Below are positions 1 to 12,152 of a stretch of 64,000 bases of DNA, piece after piece (position 1 is the stretch's first letter; each line of letters opens with the position of its first letter). The stretch covers positions 27,390,317 through 27,454,316 of the forward strand of contig CM060202.1 of assembly GCA_030562195.1 (NCBI GenBank), read 5' to 3'. Source of the DNA: Nipponacmea schrenckii. Lineage: Eukaryota; Mollusca; Gastropoda; Lottiidae. Position numbers and translations under genes: made by a program. Under the pieces are notes generated by a model. It did no database searches. It saw only the letters and a list, made by a program, of their open reading frames with translations, and was not told where the DNA came from.

Positions 1-719
1 ACGTAGTGATCTTATTGAAGAAAGATTGAAACAATATACTTGCCCATCCCCCCAAAAACCTAAGGTGAAGTTCTTGCAGATCTCACAAAATATCGATTGT
101 TATGGGTCATGATGTGATCAGATTGCAGATGACAGGGGAAAATTTTTAGAGAAGACCCATCAGAGACAATAATAGCTTAGCACTGTTTTCCAAGAACAAG
201 GCTTTCTATAGTTTTTAAAACTCCTCAACTTTTAGTGAATTTTTCCACACATGCACACTTTCTATCAGTATAGATCTAATACTTTGCATGCTGTGTAAAG
301 CCTCTTCCAGCCAATGATTGATACAGTATTATGATGACAGTGTATTGTCATTAAACATCAATGATTGTACTGGATCATGCAAATTCTTCATTAATCTAGA
401 TTCTATCAGGTTATACACTTTACTTTTTCTTGATTCATGATATCCCAATATTCTTTGTTATAATGCTCTTTTGATCGCAATAGTCACCTTTCTTGTATTA
501 TGCAAAATGTCAAACTGTTCTCAGTCTTAGACCTTGACCACAATTGCCCCCTTCTTTGTATCGCTGAAGTTTTTAAGTCCCACAATTTGATTATGTCATG
601 GTTAGTAAATATCAGAGCCCCCAACTACCCCATAGTAAAAACTGTTTGCAGTCTTTTTGTCAAGGTTTTTTTTTACAAACTTCTGTGATACAAGAATAGT
701 GGCTTTTGCAATCAAGGTA

Positions 720-860
720 TTAGACACAGTTTGTAATAGCTTAACATGGTGAAGATGTGATACAAGAAAATTGACTAGTAGTCAAGGTATAAGACTATGG
801 TTGTAATAGCTTGACATTGTGAAGATGACATGATAAAAGAAAGATGACTATTGCAGTCAA
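720..860 (+). repeat. Dispersed copies of the 41-bp core
   Basis: Two copies of GTAATAGCTTGACATTGTGA-like core linked by GATACAAGAAA..GACTATTGCAGTCAAGGTA. Further related copies lie at about 1915-2190, 3330-3460, 29880-29980 (inverted) and 63141-63165. Confidence 0.7.
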
Positions 861-2565
861 GGTAGGTAATAAGACACAGATGACAATGGCACAAAACTGA
901 TATGCTGTCCTCAATACTCCATGTGTTATACATATGAAGTTCACTACTAGGCACAATTATATGGAAAACAATTACTTAGTTAAAAACTTGCAATGTTTAA
1001 ACAAGGGTACTTGTTTCTTTATCAAGTAATGATAGAAAAATAACCAAATAGAATCAAAAGTTCACTTGCTGACTGATCACTATAATCTAACTATTAAAGA
1101 GAGCCATCCATTGGCAATTAGAGGTCTAGTTTCAAAGGCAAAGAAATCACATCTCTATCTTGCTCTATATTTAAACTATCCACACCATTAATTGATTAAG
1201 TTCATTCAATCGAATGTAGCTTTAATCATGAACAATACAAATATTTCCATTACTTCAAGCTGCAGGCTTTTTTCTCTATTTTTCTATTGCTGATCAAAAG
1301 GTTTGTTCAAGAACTGAATGAATCAAACACCATTGTTCATCTTCTAGCCAGAAATTTAGGTCACTGGAAATTTCCTGACCTACTTCAATTAATTCTAGCA
1401 CTTTAATCAATAAATTTTCATTTAGCTGTGTACATTTTGCAATAATTGGGTCACAATTGAAAGAGATTATAAAGAAGTTTTCTGAACTTAATGATATTTG
1501 TCTATCGGGTACACTTATAGCACCAATTTGTACCAATCCAATTTTCAATTAGATGTCTGTGGTTCCTGCTATTCCACTATAACTAAGTACTTGATGACGT
1601 CAATTTGTTCTGTCCCTTTCCAACAATAAATGGTAGTTTAATTTAGTGTCTTTTTAGGATGAAAATTGTTTTAGAATTGTTATATTTTAAACGCTCTTCT
1701 TGCTCAGATTTGTGAGAAAATTTACTTGCAAATGATTTGAGTTAAAAAGCTTTCAAATTGGAGCACAATGATATTATACCTTCCAGAGTTCAAAACAGAG
1801 CCTTCAACAGAAAGTCTGTAAACAATAAGCCATAAGTGTATTTGTCAAGGGCTCTGATTGGCTGTATACGCTAACATACAATTCATTCAAATAGCTGCAC
1901 CCCGTGACATAAGTTGGCTATTGTAGTCAAGGTATAAGACAAAGATTGTAAGAGTTGGACATTTTGAAAGAAAGGTAGTGATCGCTGCCAATGTATAAGT
2001 AAGAAGTTTGACATGGTAACAGATTAATATAAATTTCGACTTGTTTCTGAAACCATAACCCTTATATATGTATTTATAAATAAATATTGTTTAAAAAAAA
2101 AAAATATAGTAGTTTGACATTGTGAAGATTTGATACAAGAATAGTGGCTGTTGCAGTCAAGGTATAAGACAAAGTTAGAAATAGATTGACATTTGAAAGA
2201 TGTTTAAAATTTCCAAAAGAATTTATTTTAAGACTTCTTACAAGTACAACACCTAACTATGAAAAACATAAGTTAAAAAAGTGTCAGATGAATTTTTAAA
2301 ATATTTGTTTGACATTTCAACTGGAGTGAAATAAATAGTAATCATATTTAAAAATGAAAGAAATGATTTTATTTAAACTTTAACCTTTCAATAGATTATA
2401 TTGTAAAGAGGTTTTCTACTATCAGTGTACCTGATACACATACAATATTTACAAAACAATCTCTTTATTATTAAAAATATGTAAACCTTAATGGATAAAA
2501 ATTGGTCATAAAGATGCTTGATTTGTTTCCTATGGCTAATAAATAGGATTAATATGAAAGGAATG

Positions 2566-2891
2566 GGCCTACTGCATCTTAGAATGAACATAAAATTTAA
2601 AATTTTTAAAGTTGGCCAATAAGAGCAGTAGATATACCCCCTGCCATGAATAACTTTACAGAATCCCTGATAAATAAAAACAACTTCTTAATTATCCATA
2701 AAAATGCAATTAATTATTGTATAACGCTTTATAAATTGATTAACTGTTTTTCAATAATTACCTAGTTTTTTGAGTTTTCCAGATTTTACAAGGATTCTGT
2801 TACTTTATGACACCAGTTCACTGATGAATATATACTCATATTGACCATTCTTGAGAACATAAATTTTATGTCCATTCTAAGATGCAGAAAC
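2566..2891. mobile_element. MITE of the same family
   Basis: Inverted ends: TGCATCTTAGAATGAACATA and its complement TGTCCATTCTAAGATGCA. Shared interior (GCCAATAAGAG, GATGAATATATACTCATATTG). Confidence 0.7.
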
Positions 2892-4834
2892 ACTTAAATG
2901 GGTTTATGTGGTAGCTTAAAAGGATTGTTAAGGAGGTTTCTTTTTATGTGTATCAGAGCCATTTAAGGCTTCTCCCTAACCGTCAGATATCTGTGGTTCC
3001 TGTAATTTCAGTAAATATAAAAATTCTTATTTACTCTATATGGCATTGCTATGGTATTAACTCCTTATGAATGGTATTTAATAAATTAGCAGACAGTTTT
3101 GATTTATACGTCCTTATTGTTGAGTTCTAGTGAATTGTTTCTTTTCCATTTTCTGTCAGATGTCGACGGTTCCTTTAATTATTAAATATACATGTATGAC
3201 AACAACTGCTTTTGAGATTAGAATTACCACTCTAAAAACTATTATTAGATATAAGACATTGTTCATAATTGCCTGGTATTGTGTAGGTACCAGAAAGGTG
3301 ACTATTGCAGTTGAGATGTAACTAAAAAGTTTGTAATTTGACATTGTATAGATGTGATAAAAGAAACACAAGTTTTTCAATCAAATGAAACAAGAAAGGT
3401 GGCTTTTGCATTCAAGGTATTAGTTTGAAGTGAGTAATAGCTTGACATTGTAAGATGGAATCACATATACCAGTGCCAACAATCTGACCTTTGGAGATTG
3501 TATGCTACTCACTGCTCAAGTTATGTGTACCAGCACTGTCAATTTGACCCCAAGGGACACTCATTGTGGCGTCATTTGTTCCAGTGCCACCAGTCTGACC
3601 CCTGGAAGAGACTATAGTTGAAGTAATGACATGTGTCTTATACTGACAGTTTGTTGGAATATTGATGGATAAAGTGTTAAAGTTAATTAACTCAGGATTA
3701 AGTTTCTGACCAGTGGACAATGATGTTGCCTAGTTGTCAACTTTAGCCTGGTTAGATTCTCTGGGGCAAACTAACTCATAAACAAGTTTGAAAAGAGTGA
3801 ATTCAAACCTCTAATGAATAAAACCATTTTATCCTCTTTCTATTCTAAACAATAAGAGCCAAATACATATATAGGTTTGCCTATCACTCTGTTGTATTAA
3901 AAAAGGATTTTTTGGAATCGTACACATACCATATCAATCTGCTAGTTGATGGTGTTGTTTATTCTGTGTTCCACTAGCTGATGGTGTGTACATTCTGTGT
4001 GCCAATAGCTGGAAAGATTGGAAAGATGATACCCTTTGAAGCGGCAATTCAATGCAAGATACAAGAAAACTTCTATTGTTTATTTCTGTGTCCTAAAAGC
4101 TAATATATTAATAATGCATAATTAAATGTAGAGGGTTCACATATAAAAAACTATTGATGGCTATTGATTTAAAAGGATGTTAACCCTTTCAAAGAGATAA
4201 ATATGCATTGTATTATTCTTTATGTTCCTTTTAGAGGGTTTACAAATTTCAGAATATATTAGAAAGATGTTTAGCCTTTCAAGGAGATAGTCATTCATTG
4301 TTAATGTGACAAATGGTTTTGTTTATTCTGTGCTCTACAAGCTATTGTATTATTGGAAGAAGATGTCATTATAGTGAAGTATTTAAACTGGGTAAAGTCA
4401 ATATTAGCATGAATAATTAATGAGAAAACTGCTCAATATAATTACAATACAATTGATTGGTATGACAGCCACTCTCTAATATTCCATAGTATGTATTAGC
4501 TTGTCACAAGGGGTAATGAAACTCTTCTGCACCTAATGGGCCAATAATAAGGGAAGTTTTGTCACAGCAGTGGCATAAGCCAACTTCTTAAATTGCGATT
4601 TCAACTGTCAAGGGATCTTTAATGTGCACAGCCTGTAACACACAGTGCTTCGGTTTATTATTCCGTCCACTTAAAAAACTCATACAAAAATTTATGATCT
4701 TTGATCCCTTAATATCCCTTTGCTCAGTCATGTCCTCATTATTGGAAACTAAACTTTTAGTGTTCTTACATCATTATTTTCCTTATTTGGATAACAGTTT
4801 CTTGGTATAGCACAGATTCTAGTGCTGAAAATTG

Positions 4835-4935
4835 GCTGAGACCCGAACGGGTTTCGAACCAGCGATCTCAGAGTCAGGCACCTAATCGCCAGCAATACAT
4901 GTCAACAGTCTAGACCAACATAGTCCAATCAACTC
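4835..4935 (-). mobile_element. tRNA-related SINE head or tRNA pseudogene
   Basis: The minus strand has TGGTCTAGACTG (A-box-like) and a clean B box GGTTCGAAACC followed by CGTTCGGGTCTCAGCC. No intact cloverleaf can be drawn, so it is not called a tRNA gene. Confidence 0.45.
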
Positions 4936-5762
4936 GGCCAACATAGTCATCTGATTGGTCAATCACTATTTTCAAATTTAAATTTTGTTTTATTATCCAA
5001 TTCAATTCCTAAAAGCTGTATTTTAAAGTTTAGTTTTGGAGAATAAGCCCCAGACTCGTCACTCTGTAAGTTTTGTCCAAAATTCAATTGGGTTTTCACT
5101 AACCCAAGAAAAAAATCAAAACCATCAAGTGAAAAATCAAGGAAAGAAATTACCACAAAATTTGAGAATTGCGTTGTACAACTTTTATTATAAAATCAGA
5201 TAGCTTTATTACATCTTGTTGGGAAAGAAATAAATTTGAAACCATTAATTGAAAATATCTTGCTTCAGTGAATAATGATAACGTAAATATAGTATAATTT
5301 AATTAACAAATTGTTCACATTATGATGCATGGATGTGATATTAATGTCGTAATAAACGTGTTATCTCAAATAACAGATTTTAGAAATACAGTAATCTGGA
5401 AACAAAACTTAATTTAAAATCAATTTTATTGATTGACTGCTGTAAGCAACTACTGGTTCCTGTGATTTCACTATGAATAAAAAGAATTCCCACTCAATCA
5501 GAATATATATAAAATGTATTTTTGACAGGCTTTCTAATATTTTAATGTGTATTGGGGACGCTGAAAATTGATTTGCACTATTCCAATTCTCAACCAGACA
5601 TCTGAGGTTCCTGAAAATCCACTGTAACTAAGCGTTTTATGACATAACTATTACATTGTCACTTCAATATTGTAACAGCTTTAACTCTGGCACATACAAC
5701 TTTATAAGTCATCGATTAAAACCTATAATAGTCAAGTTAGAGATTCAAAATGGATGTAAACT

Positions 5763-7236
5763 ACATTTGTGTGCTATTTCCACGTAAGAACCATTGGTTG
5801 TTTGGTGTATATTATTTCCATGTAAGACCATGCATAGTTTCGTGTGTGTGTTATTTCCATGTAAGAACCATACATAGTTTCGTGTGTGTGTTATTTCCAT
5901 GAAAGAACCATAAGTAGTTTCATGTGTGTTATTTCCATGTAAGAACCATACATAGTTTCATGTGTGTTATTTCCATGTAAGAACCATAAGTAGTTTCATG
6001 TGTGTTATTTCCATGTAAGAATCATAAGTAGTTTCATGTGTGTTATTTCCATGTAAGAATCATAAGTAGTTTCATGTGTGTTATTTCTATATAAGAAACA
6101 TACATAGTTTCGTGTATATTATTTCCATGTAAGACCATAAGTAGTTTCATGTGTGTTATTTATAATAAGAAACATACATAGTTTCATGTGTGTTATTTCC
6201 ATGTAAGAACCATAAGTAGTTTCATGTGTGTTATTTCCATGTAAGAACCATACGTAGTTTCATGTGTGTTATTTCCATGTAAGAATCATAAGTAGTTTCA
6301 TGTGTGTTATTTCTATATAAGAAACATACATAGTTTCGTGTATATTATTTCCATGTAAGACCATAAGTAGTTTCATGTGTGTTATTTATATATAAGAAAC
6401 ATACATAGTTTCATGTGTGTTATTTCCATGTAAGAACCATAAGTAGTTTCATGTGTGTTATTTCCATGTAAGAACCATACGTAGTTTCATGTGTGTTATT
6501 TCCATGTAAGAACCATAAGTAGTTTCATGTGTGTTATTTCTATATAAGAAACATACATAGTTTGGTGTATATTATTTCCATGTAAGAACCATAAGTAGTT
6601 TCATGTGTGTTATTTCCATGTAAGAACCATACGTAGTTTCATGTGTGTTATTTCCATGTAAGAACCATAAGTAGTTTCATGTGTGTTATTTCTATATAAG
6701 AAACATACATAGTTTGGTGTATATTATTTCCATGTAAGACCATAAGTAGTTTCATGTGTGTTATTTCTATATAAGAAACATACATAGTTTCGTGTGTATT
6801 ATTTCCATGTAAGACCATAAGTAGTTTCATGTGTGTTATTTCTATATAAGAAACATACATAGTTTTGTGTGTATTATTTCCATGTAAGACCATAAGTAGT
6901 TTCATGTGTGTTATTTCTATATAAGAAACATACATAGTTTCGTGTGTATTATTTCCATGTAAGAACCATAAGTAGTTTGTGTGTGTTGTTTCCATGTAAG
7001 AACCATGCATAGTTTCGTGTGTGTGTTATTTCCATGTAAGAACCATACATAGTTTCGTGTGTGTGTTATTTCCATGAAAGAATCATAAGTAGTTTTGTGT
7101 GTGTTATTTCTATATAAAAAACATACATAGTTTCATGTGTATTATTTCCATGTTAGAACCATAAGCATTTTGTGTTTTGTTTCCAAACATAAGAAGTTTC
7201 GTGTGTGTTATTTCTATATAAGAAACATAAGTTGTT
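5763..7236. repeat. 38-bp minisatellite array (about 38 copies)
   Basis: The unit contains GTGTGTTATTTCCATGTAAG followed by AACCATA(AG/CA)TAGTTTC. From about 6540 two unit variants (..TTTCCATGTAAG.. and ..TTTCTATATAAG..) alternate strictly, forming a 76-bp higher-order repeat. The long open antisense frame here is a by-product of the array. Confidence 0.93.
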
Positions 7237-8701
7237 TCACTTGGCTCTAACATAACAAAATCTGTTATTGTTAATTTGGTTCATATTTTGATTAAAAATC
7301 TACCAACAGATAAAATGGTTGCCTTTATAGTGGTTTCTATATAAAAACAACTGACATGATCTGTTGTATTTTTGTCGACTATTGACATATTCTGATAAAT
7401 AAATGCATAGATTACAGATAAAACTAATGTTAATTCATCAATTATTGTTATTTTATGCAAATTCTGTTTTGTTTACAAGAATGAGTAATAAGGTATTTAA
7501 AGGGATTTGAAGAGGTGTTCTAGCCTTATCATATGTATTGGAGGCATGTGAATTATGTTTGTGCCATTCTAGTTCTTTGTCAAGTGCCTTCAGTTTATGC
7601 AATTCTACATGCACTGCATCATTCCTGGTTAAGTCTTTCTAGAATTGCTTGATCCACAGGCATTTGACAAAGAATCTAAATGCCACAAACAGAAGTCAAA
7701 GGTGTCCCTGATATACATAACAAGGATAGAAAACTTCTTTACAATTTCTTTAATCAGATTTGATCAAAGCAAAGGTAACAAAAGAAGACAGGTTTTGGAA
7801 TGTTGGAAGATGGGAGTGGGTCAAGTTACATGATGCTAGGACAAGGCAGGATTTTGAATGTTAGATGTTTAAGGAGATTAACTGATTGTTAATATTCTTG
7901 TCCTTTTTTTTTCTTCAACCTTTGTTTTTTTTTCAAGCATTTTCAATGAAAGATAAAGGGATATTTTCAACATTATTACTGATTAGCTTAATCTAAAACA
8001 ATAAATAAAGGAAGGATTGGTCATATTGTTTGAAACTGTCCCTTTAATGATAAGTGTCAAAAATCATCCATTATGACTAAACTGATACAAAGTCATTAAG
8101 ATTCAACAGACCATGGCTTGATAAGATAGCATCACTTGGATGTTTATGTACATATTATAAATCTATTAGATGATTTCACTGATAATATTAAAAATAGGTT
8201 TTTCCCAAAACATGAGAAAAATATCCCAAAACATGTTCTTTTTTAAAAGTTTTTGCCTCAACTTATTTATGTACCATACTTGACAGTTAACAAAGGGGCT
8301 TGATAATATAGTCTGTGTATATTAACATCTTTTTGCTTGGGAAATAGAAAAACGAAGGCTAATTAATGGTTGTATTTGCATAATTTTCCTCATTGCATAC
8401 AGCAGAGTTTCCTGTTATTGACTGATTTTGGTGATAATTTCCTTGAGAGAAACTATACAAGCTTATACTTTAAAGATCCCTAGATAGTTGGAAAATGGAA
8501 AAGAGGGGAGGCTACTGCATCTGTCGAGCAAAATTTCCCTTATTGCATACAACCTGGAGTTTCTTGTCTCAAACAATGCCCTATAATGCCATGCATGTTT
8601 TTATTTATTTTCAACTTAAGTAAGTTTTACTTATACAATTATTTTCTTGAAATTCAGATATTCCAATTAACATTTAAAAAGAATGGTCAAAATAAGATTG
8701 A

Positions 8702-8728
8702 CCCCCCCCCCCCCCCAAAAAAAAAAAA
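8702..8728. repeat. Poly-C/poly-A run
   Basis: A run of about 15 C followed by about 12 A. Similar homopolymers occur at about 42143 (C) and 52510 (G); these are places where consensus length may be wrong. Confidence 0.9.
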
Positions 8729-9219
8729 CAAAAACACAAGTGCACCTGTAAAATATTTTGACTTGAATGCCATATGGCTGCATTTCTATTTTTATTTACC
8801 AAAGAAAGTTCTAAGATCATAGAGCTATATTAAAACTTATATTTCAATATTCATAGAAAAAAAATTTGTAAAATTAGATTCAGTAACAAACAACCAATAC
8901 AAACTGATGTCAAATAATTAGAAATTTGTAGAAAGAGAATTGGTAACAAGAAGGTTGTTAAAGTTATCAGTTGAAAGTAAATGAGAGGAATCTAAAAAGA
9001 TTTGTTTGTGGATTTCAACTGACATTTTAAGAATTGAGAATCAATACAAGTTGGTTTTAAAGATTACATGTTTGACAGTTCTATAAGATAATTTAAGCAA
9101 TAATGACACTAGAACACTGCAGTGGGATTTAAGATAACAAATTCTTAATTTCACTTCCATTGATCTATGTATATTGATGCATGCTGCCTACAATTACTCA
9201 TTAAAGAGACAGCTTTGTT

Positions 9220-9745
9220 ATTAACGTGGGTCTTGTATATTTGTAAATAGTCTTCAGATGTCCTAGACATACAAAAAACGCATAATCATTCAAAAATACG
9301 AAAACTTTGAACTGTTATATTGACATGCCATGGTTCAATGCTAATAGCAACTTTACTGGTCATTAAAGGGACAGGTTCGTTATTTTTGTGTTTTTTTGGG
9401 TCTGGTATATTTGTAAATAGTCTTCAGATGTCCTAGACATACAAAAAAAGGCATAATCATTCAAAAATACGACAAACTTTGAACTGTTATATTGACATGC
9501 CATGGTTCAATGTTAATAGCAACTGTTACTGGTCAAGGGACAGGTTCGTTATTTTTGTGGGTTTTTTTTTTTGGGTCTGGTGTATTTGTAAATAGTCTTC
9601 GGATGTACTAGACATACAAAAAAATACGACAAACTTTGAACTGTTATATTGACATGCCATGGTTCAATGTAAATAGCAACTGTTACTGTTCAGGTACTAG
9701 TCAAGGGACAGGTTCGTTATTTTTTGGGGTTGATTTTCATCTTGA
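9220..9745. repeat. Tandem repeat with about 170-bp unit (3-4 copies)
   Basis: Copies carry GGGACAGGTTCGTTATTTTT, TTGTAAATAGTCTTC, GACATACAAAAAA and TATTGACATGCCATGGTTCA; the third copy lacks an internal piece and the last is truncated. Confidence 0.85.
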
Positions 9746-10817
9746 ATATATGTAAATAGTCTTCACTAGTACTAGAAGAACATGAATATTGCCCAATGTA
9801 TTCTAGAATAATTTCTGTATGCCTTTACTATAAACCAAACGGTCATCATTTTATTTTCATGATTATCTGCTTATGAAAGTTGAAATATCAATTTGTCTTT
9901 TCTTGAAAGTGTATAACATAGGCTATAGAAACTGAAAGTGAAATTTGGAGCTGAAAGTATATTTAAAGCGATTCCATGACTTTCTGACATTCAGCTAAGT
10001 TGAAGGTGTTAAATGTATAGATTATGTATCAAATATTTAATTTGAAGTTAAAATGCGGTAGACAAGAAATAATTTCCAATAACTTTCTACATTTGAAAGT
10101 AAAAATGACAACTTGTCATTTCTTTAACTCCACCATATATAGAAATAAATAGTGAAATTTCTAGATTGAGGTACATTTGAAAGGATTATATGATTTTTCT
10201 ATTTACCATCTTCTGAGACTAACTACGATTGGTTTTAACATTGTAGATTAAGTCTAGATTAAATCTAGATTAAGTCTAGATTAAGTCTAGATCTGAAGTG
10301 TTATTGCAGTAGACAGAAGAAATTTTCTACTAGTTAAATTACTAATGACAGCATTGTCACCTCACGAACGCTCGTCAACACAACTATATACTTCTACTCT
10401 CTACCGGATACGCCAAGGTCAAGGGTCTTTTACGACAGGAAACAAATGTTTCTCAGAAATCAATAGCTGTAGCACCATCACAAACTACGTCAAATTTATT
10501 CTATTTACTTTTAAACTGTTTCTCATAACTACTGAAATCGTTAATAATTTGGTTCTGAATTTCAGGAAATTATCCGGAAATTGAACTCCGAATTTTGTAT
10601 TCAATTTTGATTTCAATACTTTATGTAAATTTATTTATGACTTTTAAAATTAAGGAGTTTTATGTCTCAATATGAAATATTTTTTTTAGATACTGATTTA
10701 ACAAAAAAAGAATTATAAAGAAAATTATGTATTTCTTTTACTATGCCTCTTCTGATTAAGGGAGATAAGTACAACCATAAATTGCGTAATTATTAAAAAT
10801 AGACAAAAAATAGATAA

Positions 10818-11799
10818 AAATGGGGAAGATGAATAACACCCTGTAACAGCAGCAATAGCCTGTAGTCTCTGGATATAAACTGGGGAAGATGAATAGCACC
10901 CTGTAACAGCAGCAATAGCCTGTAGTCTCTGGATATAAACGGGGAAGATGAATAGCACCCTGTAACAGCAGCAATAGCCTGTAGTCTCTGGATATAAACG
11001 GGGAAGATGAATAGCACCCTGTAGCAGCAGCAATAGCCTGTAGTCTCTGGATATAAATGGGAAGATGAATAGCACCCTTTGCAGCAGCAATAGCCTGTAG
11101 TCTCTGGATATAAAGGGGAAGATGAATAGCACCCTCTTGCAGCAGCAATAGCCTGTAGTCTCTGGATATAAAGGGAAGATGAATAGCACCCTTACAGCAG
11201 CAATAGCCTGTAGTCTCTGGATATAAACGGGGAAGATGAATAACACCCTGTAACAGCAGCAATAGCCTGTAGTCTCTGGATATAAATGGGGAAGATGAAT
11301 AGCACCCTGTAACAGCAGCAATAGCCTGTAGTCTCTGGATATAAATGGGGAAGATGAATAGCACCCTCTTGCAGCAGCAATAGCCTGTAGTCTCTGGATA
11401 TAAACGGGGAAGATGAATAGCACCCTGTAGCAGCAGCAATAGCCTGTAGTCTCTGGATATAAACGGGGAAGATGAATAGCACCCTGTAGCAGCAGCAATA
11501 GCCTGTAGTCTCTGGATATAAACGGGGAAGATGAATAGCACCCTGTAACAGCAGCAATAGCCTGTAGTCTCTGGATATAAATGGGGAAGATGAATAGCAC
11601 CCTCTTGCAGCAGCAATAGCCTGTAGTCTCTGGATATAAACGGGGAAGATGAATAGCACCCTGTAACAGCAGCAATAGCCTGTAGTCTCTGGATATAAAT
11701 GGGGAAGATGAATAGCACCCTGTAACAGCAGCAATAGCCTGTAGTCTCTGGATATAAACGGGGAAGATGAATAGCACCCTGTAGCAGCAGCAATAGCAT
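10818..11799. repeat. 59-60-bp minisatellite array (about 16 copies)
   Basis: The unit includes CAGCAGCAATAGCCTGTAGT and TCTCTGGATATAAA. Small length changes between units (CTGTAACAG, CTCTTGCAG, CTTTGCAG) shift frame. All three antisense frames are stop-free for long stretches, which explains the overlapping open frames of 180-357 codons on the minus strand. Confidence 0.95.
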
Positions 11800-11844
11800 A
11801 ATCACTTTATAACAAAGAAAGGTTGCCAATTGATTGGATTTTTA

Positions 11845-12152
11845 AAGGCACACTTCTTCTTAGGATGACAAAAAAATAAAAATTTTTAATTAAGTAAAAA
11901 TGTATTTTTTGTTCATCAATGGGCTAACCTTGTGTCAAAACTATACAACAGAATCCTTCTATAATATAATAAATCTATTGAACTAAGTGTTTTGGAATAA
12001 TAACTTAGTTTAATGGATTTGTTGTGTAATATAAAGAGATTCTTTACTTTAGTCAAAGCACCTGGTAAGTCCACTGATAAATATATACTCATATTGACCA
12101 AGTTTAAGACTTGAGATTTATATCAATTCTAAGAGGTAATATTCCTTTGGGA
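11845..12152. mobile_element. MITE of the same family
   Basis: Starts TTAAAGGCACACTTCTTCTTA-like and ends TTCTAAGAGGTAATATTCCT. The interior shares CACCTGGTAAGTCCACTGAT with the other copies. Confidence 0.65.

Larger units (their letters stand above)
1..5762. other. Gene-poor repeat-rich region
   Basis: Apart from the MITEs, the SINE head and dispersed 41-bp cores listed separately I see no supported gene. A minus-strand frame at 1294-1548 has protein-like composition (WLEDEQWCLIHSVLEQ) but begins inside a MITE end. A short frame at 3505-3720 (-) consists of three degenerate GGTCAGA(C)TTG..GCACTGG repeats. Confidence 0.5.
7237..10817. other. Non-coding AT-rich region
   Basis: No supported gene. 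Contains the 170-bp tandem repeat listed separately and a short TCTAGATTAAG repeat near 10250-10290. Confidence 0.5.

Noticed and set aside
1294..1548. Minus-strand 84-codon frame
   Set aside because: Its 5' part is the end of a palindromic MITE and no convincing acceptor was found; composition alone does not support a gene.
4835..4935. tRNA gene
   Set aside because: A B box is present but no full cloverleaf or acceptor stem can be paired; better explained as a SINE head.
6648..7010. Minus-strand 120-codon frame with repeated MVLHGNNTHETMYVSYIEIT-like units
   Set aside because: Translation of the 38/76-bp minisatellite; no start, splice or domain support.
5763..7236. CRISPR-like array
   Set aside because: Units are contiguous with no unique spacers, and the genome is plainly eukaryotic.
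8586..8619. Possible signal-peptide exon for the pseudokinase receptor (MPCMFLFIFNL, GTAAGT donor, phase 1)
   Set aside because: Phase and donor fit the first visible Ig exon, but the hydrophobic stretch is very short, the intron would be almost 10 kb, and one such match is expected by chance in AT-rich DNA.
10725..11829. Overlapping minus-strand open frames of 180-357 codons
   Set aside because: They lie wholly in a 59-bp minisatellite and are open in all three frames; codon content simply repeats the unit.
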